Assembly: GCA_958352145.1 (NCBI GenBank)
Contig: CATWNM010000008.1
Span: 1 to 64,000 of the forward strand
Origin: an uncultured Eubacteriales bacterium
GTDB lineage: Bacteria; Bacillota; Clostridia; Oscillospirales; CAG-272
DNA length: 64,000 bases
Direction of reading: 5' to 3'
The notes beneath the pieces were generated by a model. It made no database searches and was not told the origin of the DNA. It worked only from the letters and a program-made list of their open reading frames with translations. Numbering within the stretch: position 1 is the first letter of the stretch; every line of letters begins with the position of its first letter. Shown here one piece after another: positions 48,639 through 58,210 of the stretch. The position numbers and the translations under genes are program-made.

Positions 48639-49210
48639 TGGGACTGGGCGTATTGTTTGTCGGCTATCTGCTCCGTATCTTGAATTTTGTCCGTCCGGAA
48701 TATACGGATCTGATCGCTTTCGGTATGATGGGGTACGCGCTCTGGAAGCTGCGTCCCTATAATGCGTATTTTCGCTATAGTTTTGGTTTGACGGTTTCAA
48801 TGGCGCTTTGGGGTGCGTATCGTCTGGCCGCCGCATTTTTCCCCATCGATGAAACGCTGGCCGGCGCGCTTGGTATCGGGATCGTGAATTATACAGCTGT
48901 ACAGAACTATGCGGATATGCTTCTCTGGTTCGCTTTTCATATCCTGCTTTGCCGGGCAATATATGATTTGGCGCGCGAGGTTGGGTTGCTGCGAATCTGC
49001 CGGCGCGCTGCGTGGGTGATTGTCATGTGCATGGCGTATTATTTGATCGGTTTAACGCTGGACGGTCTTTATTTTATAGATATTGTAGCGCGTATTTCGC
49101 CTTATTTTCAATATCCGTTGTTCTTTTTTCGGCTGCTGTGGCAGTTGTACTGTGCGGTTATGCTGTACAGCGCTTATGCAAAAATTAGTTTTGACGGGGA
49201 GGCTACATGA
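48638..49210 (+). CDS. membrane protein of unknown function, coupled to secA
   Basis: This 190-aa protein has about six hydrophobic segments (GVLFVGYLLRILNFV, LIAFGMMGYALWKL, SFGLTVSMALWGAYRL and others). I do not recognise a family. The ATG overlaps the secA stop, and its own stop overlaps the next gene's ATG, so three genes are read as a chain. The RPEYTDLIAFGMMGYALWKLRPY segment resembles the N-terminal DVLPDAVGYFLILVSIGKL segment of the following protein, which suggests the two are related or form a complex. Confidence 0.75.
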   Translation: MGLGVLFVGYLLRILNFVRPEYTDLIAFGMMGYALWKLRPYNAYFRYSFGLTVSMALWGAYRLAAAFFPIDETLAGALGIGIVNYTAVQNYADMLLWFAFHILLCRAIYDLAREVGLLRICRRAAWVIVMCMAYYLIGLTLDGLYFIDIVARISPYFQYPLFFFRLLWQLYCAVMLYSAYAKISFDGEAT

Positions 49211-50673
49211 AACAAAGAAAAAAAGTGATCCGGTTTGGAATGCTGGGCGCCGGTCTGTTTTTCCTGTTTAATCCGAATATCAATATCATTGACGTATTGC
49301 CGGATGCTGTTGGTTACTTTCTGATTCTTGTGTCCATTGGCAAGCTTTGCGATCTGTGTCCGGAGCTTGAGGATGCCCGGTCGGCGTTTATCCGGATGTT
49401 CTGGATATCGCTTGCGAAGCTCCCTGCGCTGTTGCTCATGTTTTGGATTACGGCGGTCAATGTAGGCGAGCAGACGATCATTTTACTTTTCGCCTTTTGC
49501 TTTTCGGTAGCGGAACTTGTGTTTGGCGTACGTGCGTTTTCGATGTTTTTCGAGGGACTTGCCTATCTTGGTACGCGTCAGGACGGCGGCGCGTTTTTAT
49601 ATACGTGCCCAACCAAGCAAAGCGGGCATTTTCGCCGTTTTTCGCATCGGCCGATGCAGCAGGCGGATCGTGTTTATACAAGATTTACGGCTGTATTTTT
49701 TATTGTGAAGTTTGCAATGTCGGTACTGCCGGAAGTGACGCTGCTTGTCCCATATGACAGCACCGGATATGTTACGCCGGAGGGCCGGTCGATGCTGAAT
49801 TTTCGGCCTTTGTTGATCGCACTGGCGTTTTGTATCGCTTTTGTTGTCGGTTTGATTTGGCTGATTTCTATGTGCCGTTATATAAAATATCTCTCCGGAT
49901 ATACGGCTTTCTGGGATGGCATGGCTTCGCTGTATGCCGATCAAATTATACCAAAGGCTGGACTTTTTGTCATGCGGCGCGTGCATGTTTTTATGCTGCT
50001 TGCCTCTTTTGCCGCTTTCTTTTCGGTCGATATGTATGTGGATGAAATTAACTGGTTCCCGGATTTTATATCAGCCGCTTTGTTTCTGCTGGCCGCCTTT
50101 GCCGTTGCAAAATATGCGCCGCAGTCCGCTAAACGTCTGAAGATTACGTCTGCTGCGTATTTTCTCTGTTCTTCGGCGACTTTTGTGACCATGTTGATTT
50201 TTACCCGTGAGTATGTGTATAACTCGGTTCATAAAATTGAACGGGCACGGCAGTTATATGTACCGTATGCCGCCTGTAATGCAATAGAACAGATTGCTTT
50301 TCTTGCGGTGATCTTTGCGCTCGCGTTCGTGATTAAGGATTTGACCAAGGCGCATACAGGGGTGGACATGGTTACGGGCGCTTCCAGCAGTTCACGGCCG
50401 CTGTATATGGTTTTTTCGCGAAAAACGGTAGTGATGCGCGTATGGGCGAGCCTTATGTCTGTGATGAGCATTTTATATTTTTACTTTGTTGTGGATGTGC
50501 AGTCCGTGAAACTCCGGAATGACGCGACCGCGCCGGGGGGCTATGTATATTTTCCGAAATTCGAAGTAGCTTGGCTGGTAGATTTTGTGATTGCATTGAT
50601 TTTTGCTGTTTATACCATTAATTTGCTCTGGGATCTTTTGGGGGAGGTACAATATAAATATAAATATGAGTAA
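49207..50673 (+). CDS. large polytopic membrane protein of unknown function
   Basis: This 488-aa protein has about twelve hydrophobic segments, apparently in two similar halves. The first begins FFLFNPNINIIDVLPDAVGYF and the second has DEINWFPDFISAALFLLAAF. A soluble Arg/His-rich loop (HFRRFSHRPMQQADRVYTRF) follows the fourth segment. No catalytic motif is recognised. It overlaps the preceding gene by 4 nt, so it is part of the secA transcription unit. A Sec-related role would be guilt by association only. Confidence 0.75.
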   Translation: MKQRKKVIRFGMLGAGLFFLFNPNINIIDVLPDAVGYFLILVSIGKLCDLCPELEDARSAFIRMFWISLAKLPALLLMFWITAVNVGEQTIILLFAFCFSVAELVFGVRAFSMFFEGLAYLGTRQDGGAFLYTCPTKQSGHFRRFSHRPMQQADRVYTRFTAVFFIVKFAMSVLPEVTLLVPYDSTGYVTPEGRSMLNFRPLLIALAFCIAFVVGLIWLISMCRYIKYLSGYTAFWDGMASLYADQIIPKAGLFVMRRVHVFMLLASFAAFFSVDMYVDEINWFPDFISAALFLLAAFAVAKYAPQSAKRLKITSAAYFLCSSATFVTMLIFTREYVYNSVHKIERARQLYVPYAACNAIEQIAFLAVIFALAFVIKDLTKAHTGVDMVTGASSSSRPLYMVFSRKTVVMRVWASLMSVMSILYFYFVVDVQSVKLRNDATAPGGYVYFPKFEVAWLVDFVIALIFAVYTINLLWDLLGEVQYKYKYE

Positions 50674-50694
50674 ATTTCAAAGTATACTCAAAGA

Positions 50695-50731
50695 AATCCG
50701 TCCATGCGTTTAAGCATGGGCGGATTCTTTT
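50695..50731 (+). terminator. terminator of the secA transcription unit
   Basis: AATCCGTCCATGC (50695-50707) pairs with GCATGGGCGGATT (50714-50726), with one T-G pair, followed by CTTTT. Confidence 0.78.
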
Positions 50732-50838
50732 GTGAATTGATCCTCCGACTGTTCCGGAGTCATGTTTACGCAAGCAGGACAGAAAATATATTCGGCGGTA
50801 ACTGTATTAGGTTGTACAAATGTGTATCGCAGTGTACA

Positions 50839-50866
50839 TTGACTGAAAGATAGTTATAGTTATAAT
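50839..50866 (+). promoter_or_regulatory. promoter of the SGNH esterase gene
   Basis: TTGACT (50839-50844) and a perfect TATAAT (50861-50866) have a 16-nt spacer. Confidence 0.6.
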
Positions 50867-50919
50867 TATAATTAGTTTACGAATATTTCTGAATTTTACG
50901 GGAAACGGAGAGGAGAAAA

Positions 50920-52664
50920 ATGAAATGTTTATATTTATTACTCGCTTTTACTGTGTCGTTCATGCTTGGACCTCATGTGCAAGCCGCTGACAGCAATGAA
51001 AGCTGCAATTCCGATGTCGGCAGTAAAGGCACGATTAAAATTGACGATATCCGGCGTGAAGATGGTCAACCGGTTCGAATTGCTTGTATCGGGGACAGTA
51101 TTACTGCGGGAACAAGAGTTAAAGATCCTGCAAATTACACGTATCCCGCAAGATTGCAAAAGCCGTTGGATGAGAGGTTTGGAGCCTGCAAATATGAGGT
51201 GAAAAATTTCGGGAAAGGAGGTGCTTATTTACTGGCGGGGACAGTCCGTATAATAAGAGGCAGAATAAGACTCTATGCTATAAGGATACGCAGCAGTATG
51301 CAGACAGCATCCGGTTTGCACCGGATATTGTCATCATTATGTTCGGCACGAATGATTTTCCCTGCATTTTGGATGCGGAATCGGGAAACGCGGTCAGCGC
51401 AGCGCTGGAGGATTTTGTCAACGCCTATCAAAGCTTAGACAGCGTGCATCGAGTATATATTCAAACCTCAATCAAGCAGTCCGGTTCTGCTGCGCAGGTA
51501 CAGATTGCCGATGGCGTACTGCGGAAGATACAGCGGGAAACTGCAGACCGGCTCGGCGTTACGCTCATCGATCAGTACCCGCTTACCAGAGGTTATTATG
51601 ATGTGATGTTGCATGTGACGGATGACGGCCTTCATCCTACAGATGCGGGCACGGAGCCCCTTGCAAACGCAGTATTCAGTATTCTCACTGGGATGGAATA
51701 TATCGTGATGGAGCCTCCCGTTTCTGATGCCGGTGTCGTGTATGTTTCCGGAAATGGTTCAAATGACAATGACGGCGCGACTCCAAATGCACCGGTACGC
51801 AGTATAACGTATGCCGCCGGACTGTTGCGCAAAAAAGGCGGGACAATTGTTATTTGTGGAGAGTATACGCCGCCTTATACAGGTGTAGACACCTATATGC
51901 CGGAAACAAGCGGGACGATTACGAGCGTATACAGCGGTGTAGATTACGCCAAGACGAATGGCGCGCATCTTGGGATCAGCGCAAGATATTTATATCTTAA
52001 CGGCGATTACAGGTTTGAAAATCTGGAGATACATTCCGCGGCTTCGTCTGTAATTGTATGTAATTTTCATAACGTCGCATTCGGGATCGGCATTCAATCA
52101 ACGGTTGCCGATCCGTCAGACAGCGCGGCCAGCAATTGCACATCGGTTACTGGTATGAACAATGCTTACGGGAATTGCACATTAATAATTAACGGCGGTG
52201 CGTTTGCCAGCAATGTGTTTGCTGTAATGCGTGTGGGGAAAAATGAGATGCCTGTGCCTGCTGAAATATTCGGAAACGTGAACCTGGTGCTGAACGGCGG
52301 CTCGTTTGATAAGGATATTGTGGCTTTTCAGGATTTTTCTATAAATGACGGTCGTGGAAACTGCATTCTTTATTTATCGGATTTGATGCGTTCCGCTTTA
52401 GACGCCGGCGGGTTCCTTGGTTTTTCATCGATCAAAAGCAGCGCGGATTTTATGCCTTCGGCGGCGGTTCCACAGCCGAAAACCATTGTGATGACCGTAG
52501 GGACAACGGATGCGCAGATGTCTGGAAAAGCGGTAAGTACGGGCGCCGCTCCGCTGATTGTAAATGATCGCGTCATGCTTCCCGCACTTTTTATTGCGGA
52601 GAATCTCGGCGCGACCGTTATGTGGGACGGCGCAAATTCTATGGTAACAATAACTGCAAAATAA
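50920..52664 (+). pseudogene. secreted SGNH hydrolase with beta-helix-like and copper-amine-oxidase-type domains, split by one frameshift
   Basis: Two overlapping frames form one protein. The first (50920 onward) has a signal peptide (about residues 1-22), then IACIGDSITAG with nucleophile Ser60 (SGNH block I) and VKNFGKGGAYLLAG. The second continues APDIVIIMFGTNDFP (block III) and DDGLHPTDAG (block V catalytic Asp and His). A beta-helix-like region (VYVSGNGSNDNDGATP onward) follows, and a C-terminal copper-amine-oxidase N-domain-like module (VNDRVMLPALFIAENLGATVMWD). The frames join if one G is added to the GGGG at 51237-51240. Whether the gene is dead or the base is a sequence error is open. 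A cell-surface carbohydrate esterase role is likely for the intact form. Confidence 0.8.
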
Positions 52665-52683
52665 ATCGACTGACCTGTCACAT

Positions 52684-52724
52684 AAACAGGCGGGGCTCCA
52701 TTTTATGGAACCCCGCCTGTTTGT
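52684..52724. terminator. bidirectional terminator between convergent genes
   Basis: A 17-bp stem with one mismatch (52684-52700 with 52706-52722) has A-rich and T-rich flanks. It serves the SGNH gene (+) and the cytidylate-kinase-like gene (-). Confidence 0.85.
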
Positions 52725-52737
52725 AAATTCAAAAAAA

Positions 52738-53352
52738 TCAATTTTCATACTGCTTGGCAAATTCTGCGATAATTTTAGCGGTACCCTCAAGACCAAGTAC
52801 GGAAGAATCGATACATAAATGATAATTCGTAGTTTCGCCCCAGCGCTTTCCCGTATAAAAATTATAATAATTGGCGCGCCGGCGGTCGGTTTTGGCCATC
52901 AGGTCGTAGGCCTCCGATTCAGTCGTGCCGTTGCGTTCTGCAACGCGTTTTGCACGTACTTTCGTGTCTGCATGGATAAATACGCTGATAGCCCGCGGAT
53001 CATCACGAAGCACATAGTCGGCACAGCGGCCGACGATAACTGCGGAACCTTTTGCGGCCGCGTTTTTGATGATTTCCGATTGAACTAAGAAGAGTTTGTC
53101 GTTAATCGGCATATTGTATTGAGGCAGATGCAGCATGGCGGTAGACCCCATCGCTAAGGTATACAGGAGGCTGTTTGCACTTTTTTCGTCGGCTTCTTCT
53201 ACCGCTTCCTTGCAGAGGTCGCTTTTTTCTGCGGCTAATGTGATCAGTTCCTGATCATAGAAAGCGGCGCCGAGGATTTTGGCAACAAGGTCGCCGATTC
53301 TCCTGCCTCCGCTGCCGTATTGACGTGCGATGGTTACGATTGCTTTGCCCAT
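52738..53352 (-). CDS. cytidylate kinase-like family protein
   Basis: This 204-aa P-loop-like protein begins MGKAIVTIARQYGSGGRRIGDLVAK, seen here from residues 1-25, with the nucleotide loop QYGSGGRRIG. NMPINDKLFLVQSEIIKNAA, VIVGRCADYVL and RVAERNGTT follow. This matches the cytidylate-kinase-like family common in Clostridia, distinct from true Cmk. The real substrate is unknown. AGGTGTAAAT before the ATG gives the start at 53352, which is preferred to 53397. Confidence 0.9.
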   Translation of the reverse strand: MGKAIVTIARQYGSGGRRIGDLVAKILGAAFYDQELITLAAEKSDLCKEAVEEADEKSANSLLYTLAMGSTAMLHLPQYNMPINDKLFLVQSEIIKNAAAKGSAVIVGRCADYVLRDDPRAISVFIHADTKVRAKRVAERNGTTESEAYDLMAKTDRRRANYYNFYTGKRWGETTNYHLCIDSSVLGLEGTAKIIAEFAKQYEN

Positions 53353-53385
53353 ATTTACACCTCCGTTTGCTTTTCTGCTATTTAT

Positions 53386-53414
53386 AGTATAGCACAAATC
53401 TATAAATTTGTAAA
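53386..53414 (-). promoter_or_regulatory. sigma-A promoter of the cytidylate-kinase-like gene
   Basis: On the minus strand, TTTACA (53409-53414) and TATACT (53386-53391) have a 17-nt spacer. Confidence 0.65.
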
Positions 53415-53416
53415 TA

Positions 53417-54352
53417 TTAAAATACGGTTTCGATTACCTTAGAGCATCCCGGCGGGGAATAAAGCCAGCGGTCGATGTGATGCACTTCATCGGCATTAAT
53501 ATAGTATTTGCGTTTTATGGGGGAACATACGGCGGCGCTCGAATCGATCAGCACTAGTTTTACTTTCATACGTGCGGGAATGATGCTCTTTATGTAAACG
53601 CTCGCCACTTCTCCCACATGCACGCCGCTCTTATATTCTGCAAGTCCGGCCAGATTGGGCGCAAGCTCGATAAAGATCCCATAATCCTCGATGCTCCGCA
53701 CGATACCGGAAACGGTCTGCATTGGTGCAAACTCGGCCGCGTTTTCCGCCCAGGTGCCCAGCAGTTCGCGGTGCGATACAAAGAGTCTGTCCGTTTCAGG
53801 TTCGATCGACCGAATGACGACGGGGATATATTCGCCGACTGAAAAACGGTCGGAGGGGTGCGAAATACGGGAAACCGAAATGCAATCCACAGTTAATAGA
53901 GAGACGATACCGCAGCCGATATCTACAAATGCGCCGAAGTTTTCAAGATGGGTGATTTTCGCGCGAATGATATCGCCGCAGATCAGATCGTTCAAAAACG
54001 CGTTTTTGCATTCAATTTGCGCGAGCCTTCGCGAAAGAATAGCTACGGGCGCGCCGTGTTCTTCTGATATGGATACCACCTTAAAACACACCGGTTTTCC
54101 CACGCGCGTAATAACGGCAATTTGTTTGATTTCCTCGCCGGGACGGCAAAATGCGACTTCCTCGCGCGGCATAATGCCGCGTATACTGCCGAGGTCGATA
54201 TACAAATTTAATTCGCTGTCGCACATGGCTGCCGGCGCTTCCAAAATCTTCCCCTGCTGCATGGCGCGCTCCAATCCCGCCTGAGAAGAGATATATTCTC
54301 GATTTTGCGCGGTGCCCATCAGAAGGCCTTCGGGCAGATATTGGTTTTGCAT
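53417..54352 (-). CDS. S1 RNA-binding domain protein (RpsA-like)
   Basis: This 311-aa cytosolic protein carries S1-type OB folds. The clearest is at residues 120-190 with LICGDIIRAKITHLENFGAFVDIG-type signature (GAFVDIGCGIVSLL). A second is at 215-285 with VSGIVRSIEDYGIFIELAPNLAGLAEY. A degenerate N-terminal domain (LYIDLGSIRGIMPREEV) precedes them. Such RpsA-like proteins are common in Clostridia and probably bind mRNA or ribosomes. The start at 54352 follows AGGAGGT; the longer frame is not supported. Confidence 0.9.
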   Translation of the reverse strand: MQNQYLPEGLLMGTAQNREYISSQAGLERAMQQGKILEAPAAMCDSELNLYIDLGSIRGIMPREEVAFCRPGEEIKQIAVITRVGKPVCFKVVSISEEHGAPVAILSRRLAQIECKNAFLNDLICGDIIRAKITHLENFGAFVDIGCGIVSLLTVDCISVSRISHPSDRFSVGEYIPVVIRSIEPETDRLFVSHRELLGTWAENAAEFAPMQTVSGIVRSIEDYGIFIELAPNLAGLAEYKSGVHVGEVASVYIKSIIPARMKVKLVLIDSSAAVCSPIKRKYYINADEVHHIDRWLYSPPGCSKVIETVF

Positions 54353-54459
54353 GCTTTTACCTCCTAAATTTTCATTACAGGATATAAGTATGAAATTTTG
54401 AAGGTACATATTACAAAAAAACACGCGCAATCTTTTTGCGTTTTGTGATGCCATATGAA

Positions 54460-54492
54460 AAAGCTGTGCCGGTGCTGAAAATGCACCGGCAC
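54460..54492 (-). terminator. terminator of the murJ operon
   Basis: Read on the minus strand, GTGCCGGTGC / GCACCGGCAC (54483-54492 with 54466-54475) is followed by AGCTTTTTC. It lies 50 nt downstream of the vanZ-like stop. Confidence 0.75.
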
Positions 54493-54541
54493 AAGAACTG
54501 TACGTATGAAAGCGAGGCGCGCGTCCGTCCTTCGCTCAATT

Positions 54542-55042
54542 TTATCGTGTTTTATTCCGTTTTAGCCAAAAGTCCGCTGCAAACAGAACGAAAAAAATTC
54601 CGCAGACCGCGCCAGTGCTGTCCAGCAAAACGTCCGAGACAGAGGGCCCGCGGCCCGGCACAAAACTTTGGTGCCATTCGTCGCTGGCGGCATACAGGAC
54701 GCAAAGCGCAAGTGAGCGAAGAAAATGCGTACGTTTCTTGGAAAGAAAGCTCAGTGAAAAAAGACAAGTAAAGATTCCGAGCGCGGTGTAACTCAAAAAA
54801 TGCGCGGTTTTGCGGATGAGATGTTCGGCAACATCCTCGATCTTGGTTTGGCGCGCGCCGCCGAGCGTTTCAAAATCGGGTATAATTTGATTTAACAGGT
54901 CATGGGTAAGGCCGCCGCTGCGCGCAGAGGAGACGTCCGCAGGTTCGGCGGACATATAAAAAATCGAGCCGCACCAAATCAAACAGAGCGCAAGGAGCAA
55001 AAGCCGAATCTTTTTTGAAGAAAACAGTTTTATTTTTGGCAT
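54542..55042 (-). CDS. VanZ family protein
   Basis: This 166-aa protein has four to five membrane helices. Family hallmarks are KTAHFLSYTALG with the early His, ASDEWHQSFVPGRGPSVSDVLLDSTGA with the DEWHQ motif, and a last membrane helix. VanZ proteins can give low-level teicoplanin resistance in enterococci, but most homologues have no defined role. It overlaps the glycosyltransferase gene by 13 nt and is the last gene of the operon murJ, glycosyltransferase, vanZ-like. Confidence 0.88.
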   Translation of the reverse strand: MPKIKLFSSKKIRLLLLALCLIWCGSIFYMSAEPADVSSARSGGLTHDLLNQIIPDFETLGGARQTKIEDVAEHLIRKTAHFLSYTALGIFTCLFSLSFLSKKRTHFLRSLALCVLYAASDEWHQSFVPGRGPSVSDVLLDSTGAVCGIFFVLFAADFWLKRNKTR

Positions 55043-56160
55043 CTTGAAAGGTATCCGTCTTCATATAATTTTTCTACCTTTCCGGTCATGATTTTTCCGG
55101 TCAGGCGGCAAATATATTTTGAGTAGGCAACCTTGGACATTTCAAGCCGCTTGGACGGGGAAGCCATCAGCTTGCTGATGGCTTCAGCCAGATTGGAAGC
55201 GCTTTTCTGCGGAATGATGTATCCGTTTTTCCCGTTTTCAATGATTTGTGCATTTCCGCCGTAATCTGTGGCAATCGCGGGTTTCGCCAGGCTCATTGCT
55301 TCAATTAGTGCCATACTGGTGGCTTCGGTACCGAAAGAACAGTTGACAATAATATCCATAATTTGGACATATGGTGCAACATCATGTACAAAGCCGGGAA
55401 AAATTATGCAGCTTTCCAGTCCATAGTCCCGCACTTTGTCTTTCAATTGCTGCTCCAGCGGGCCGGTTCCGATTATCAGGACTTTGAAATTATCCGTACC
55501 GCGCTGGCACAGGATTCTTGCCGCTTCGATCAAATAAATGTGTCCTTTGACTTCGTCCAGACGCGCGGACATGCCAGCTACAAAGTCCGTGTCTTTGATC
55601 TCTAGTTTTTTGCGCAATTTGGACGCTTCATTTGCATCAACTTCACGCAGCGGTTCTGCGCCGTTTATGATGACTTGAATTTTTTTGGGGTTGATGCCGA
55701 CGTCGGTCATGTTTTGCTTGGCGGATTCGGAGACTGCAATCATTGCGGTGGAGAGCGTGTTGTTGATAAAACCGCAAAGCTGCTTAAAGGGAAATCGCGT
55801 CAATATCGGGCGCGGGGCGAATGTGGAGTGCCGCGTGTAAATCCGCACGCGCACGCCGCACAGAAACGCGGCGAGCCGTGCTGAAAAGGCCGCGTGCGTA
55901 TGGACGATATCCGGCTTTTCGGTTTTAAAAATGCGAATAAATTCCTTGACGGCGTGCAGGTCCAGCGAACGGTCCGCACCGCCTTTTGTTGGGATGCATT
56001 CAAATCCAAGCGCGTCGATTTTGGGGATCAGCGCGCTTTTTTCAGGCAGCACGACTTTGACTTCAAATTTGCTGCGGTCTATATTGTAAAGTGTAGTAAG
56101 GAGCACGGTGCCCGCGCCACCTATGTTGGTATCGCTGATTACGTTGATGACTTTAATCAC
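55030..56160 (-). CDS. GT4 family glycosyltransferase
   Basis: This 376-aa GT-B fold enzyme has the N-terminal glycine loop ISDTNIGGAGTVLL, the acceptor-domain segment IVHTHAAFSARLA, and the donor-site EX7E element FGTEATSMALIEAMSLAKP followed by ATDYGGNAQII. It transfers a nucleotide-activated sugar to an unknown surface acceptor and retains the anomeric configuration. The start is a GTG at 56160 overlapping the end of murJ by 8 nt. The pairing with a MurJ-type flippase suggests a role in envelope polymer synthesis. Confidence 0.93.
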   Translation of the reverse strand: MIKVINVISDTNIGGAGTVLLTTLYNIDRSKFEVKVVLPEKSALIPKIDALGFECIPTKGGADRSLDLHAVKEFIRIFKTEKPDIVHTHAAFSARLAAFLCGVRVRIYTRHSTFAPRPILTRFPFKQLCGFINNTLSTAMIAVSESAKQNMTDVGINPKKIQVIINGAEPLREVDANEASKLRKKLEIKDTDFVAGMSARLDEVKGHIYLIEAARILCQRGTDNFKVLIIGTGPLEQQLKDKVRDYGLESCIIFPGFVHDVAPYVQIMDIIVNCSFGTEATSMALIEAMSLAKPAIATDYGGNAQIIENGKNGYIIPQKSASNLAEAISKLMASPSKRLEMSKVAYSKYICRLTGKIMTGKVEKLYEDGYLSRCQK

Positions 56161-57697
56161 GGTTGGCCTTCCTTATAAGCAATTTATATCTTACAATGCG
56201 AAATTCTTCGGTGGGAAAGAGAAAAAGCAGTCCGGTGTAGATCAAAGCGCCGCACGCGGCGCAAACCGCCGTATGCAGAATGTCCGAGTTGAATGCCAGC
56301 GCTTTATTCAGAAAATATACGAAAGTGCCCATCACGGCGGCGTATACAAAAATTTTCAGAAGATCCGGTATATCCGCTGCACGAAAGGGGCGGTGTTCTT
56401 TCGGCAGAAAAATATAATTCAGCGTTGCGCAGAACGCGATGGTAATTGCAGAAGCAAGCCCGATGCCGTCAAATCCGGTAAAGCGGACGAGCAGTTCTAC
56501 AAGCAGAAGATTTGCAAGAATGGAAAGCAGAGAGGCCAGCATAGGCGGTGTTACCTTCTGCCTTGCAAAAAACAGCTTGGTCAGCACTTCATTAATGGAC
56601 ATAAACGGAATGCCCAGTGCAAACAGCCGGAGAACCGATGCGGTTAGCCGCGCATCTTCGGCGGTGAATTCTCCGCGCATATAAATGGCGCGCGTAAATG
56701 GTTCGGCCAGCACAAAAATACCGGCTGCAATGGGAAGCATAATCAGCAGCAGCGTTTTAATTGAAGCTCTTGCGAAATTTCGGGAACAGTCTCTGTCACC
56801 TCTGGCCTCGGCCTGTGCAAATTTTGGAAAAAGCAGATTCGTGGCGACAAACGAGAATATGCCTACGATCATAATATATAAACGATTTGCATAGCTGACC
56901 ATGGTAATAGCGCTGCCGTTGGCAAAACCGGAGGCGTAACGCGTATTAATAATATTGCAAAAGGGCTGGAGCCACGAACATACCAGAATGGGAATGGCCA
57001 TTTTTACCGCCCGTCGGATAAAGGGATCGTTTAAGGAGAGGGTAGGGCGGAAACGAAATCCCAGCCGATGGGCGGCGGGCGCCAGTATGGCCGCTTGCAG
57101 CCCCCAGCCAATGACGAGCGCTACAGATAGACCCCAAACGCCAAATTGATCGCAGAATGTAAAAAAGTATAGCACCATAATGAGGTTGGAAACAAGGCTC
57201 ATCAGCGCGGGCAGCATATATCGCTCAAAAGACTGAAGAATGCCTACATAACAATAAGCGGCGCCGGTAAAGATCAGCATGGGAAACATGATGCGGCTGA
57301 GGGCAGCCGCGAGTTCCTTTGTCTGCACATTGATTTGCGGCGCCAGAAAAGAGACGAGCGGCTCGGAAAAAAGGACGCCGAGCAGCGTCATGGCTGTTGT
57401 AATAAGGAGAATTAAGTTAAAGTACCGGTTTGCAAAATCAAAGGCGGTCGTTTTGCCGTCTTTGACCAAAAGCTCGTTGAATATCGGGATAAAAGCGGCC
57501 GTGACAACGCCTCCGAGTGCAAAATCAAACAGTGTGATTGGAAGGCGGCTGGCTGCTTCGTAGGCGACCGCCGGCATGGAAGTGCCGAAATTGTTTGCCA
57601 GCAGAATGTCGCGCAGCATACCGAGCAGTTTAGCAAGCAGCGTCAGCAGAACCATTAGCGACGCTGTGCCGAGCAGGCGGTTTCCCACTTTTTTCAA
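56153..57697 (-). CDS. murJ: MurJ/MviN-type lipid II flippase
   Basis: This 514-aa protein has fourteen hydrophobic segments. The N-terminus GTASLMVLLTLLAKLLGMLRDILLA contains the conserved Arg (residue about 28) of the MurJ central cavity, and FALGGVVTAAFIPIFNELL follows. MurJ moves lipid-linked peptidoglycan precursors across the membrane. The first in-frame start is a TTG at 57697, with AAGGAG about 11 nt upstream. It is linked by overlap to the glycosyltransferase. It could be the essential murJ or an additional flippase for another polymer. Confidence 0.9.
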   Translation of the reverse strand: MKKVGNRLLGTASLMVLLTLLAKLLGMLRDILLANNFGTSMPAVAYEAASRLPITLFDFALGGVVTAAFIPIFNELLVKDGKTTAFDFANRYFNLILLITTAMTLLGVLFSEPLVSFLAPQINVQTKELAAALSRIMFPMLIFTGAAYCYVGILQSFERYMLPALMSLVSNLIMVLYFFTFCDQFGVWGLSVALVIGWGLQAAILAPAAHRLGFRFRPTLSLNDPFIRRAVKMAIPILVCSWLQPFCNIINTRYASGFANGSAITMVSYANRLYIMIVGIFSFVATNLLFPKFAQAEARGDRDCSRNFARASIKTLLLIMLPIAAGIFVLAEPFTRAIYMRGEFTAEDARLTASVLRLFALGIPFMSINEVLTKLFFARQKVTPPMLASLLSILANLLLVELLVRFTGFDGIGLASAITIAFCATLNYIFLPKEHRPFRAADIPDLLKIFVYAAVMGTFVYFLNKALAFNSDILHTAVCAACGALIYTGLLFLFPTEEFRIVRYKLLIRKANRD

Positions 57698-57920
57698 AAT
57701 TCAATCCACTCCTTTCACATATCGCCACGCAGTTCGTATACCGGCCGTTCGGATGTAATTTTTATGCAGGCGTTTTCGGATTTGTCTCCGCACGGTATGC
57801 CAAAGCATGATTCTTTATCATACACTATTTTTAAAAAAAAATCAAGTAGTGTGTGTTGTGACACAGTTCATTTGCGATTTTGGGGATTTTGCTTCTGCGC
57901 GGAAAAAATGAAAATTATAC

Positions 57921-57949
57921 TTGACGGCAGGGAAAAGCTGTGCTATAAT
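57921..57949 (+). promoter_or_regulatory. promoter of tRNA-Pro
   Basis: TTGACG (57921-57926) and a perfect TATAAT (57944-57949) have a 17-nt spacer, 17 nt before the tRNA. Confidence 0.82.
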
Positions 57950-57965
57950 AATTAGGTCGAAAATC

Positions 57966-58041
57966 TGGGTGTGGCGCAGTTGGTAGCGCGCTACCTTGGG
58001 GTGGTAGAGGCCGCACGTTCAAGTCGTGTCACTCAGACCAG
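57966..58041 (+). tRNA. tRNA-Pro (anticodon GGG)
   Basis: The acceptor stem is CTGGGTG (57966-57972) with CACTCAG (58031-58037), followed by A and an encoded CCA. The anticodon stem-loop CTACC-TTGGGGT-GGTAG gives GGG. The T-loop TTCAAGT is standard. Confidence 0.95.
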
Positions 58042-58044
58042 TTA

Positions 58045-58077
58045 AACGGACAATCGTAAGATTGCCCGTTTTTCTTT
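58045..58077 (+). terminator. terminator of tRNA-Pro
   Basis: AAACGG-A-CAATC pairs with GATTG-C-CCGTTT across a GTAA loop, followed by further T. Confidence 0.85.
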
Positions 58078-58210
58078 GCAGTGAAAAAATGCAAAAATCC
58101 CTTTTACTTTTAAACAGGTAAGAAAGGACAGTCGTTTTAAAACAGGTACTTGTCTGATATATGAGAAGTTGCAACATTTGTTTATCTTCGTTATAATTTA
58201 AAAATAACGG

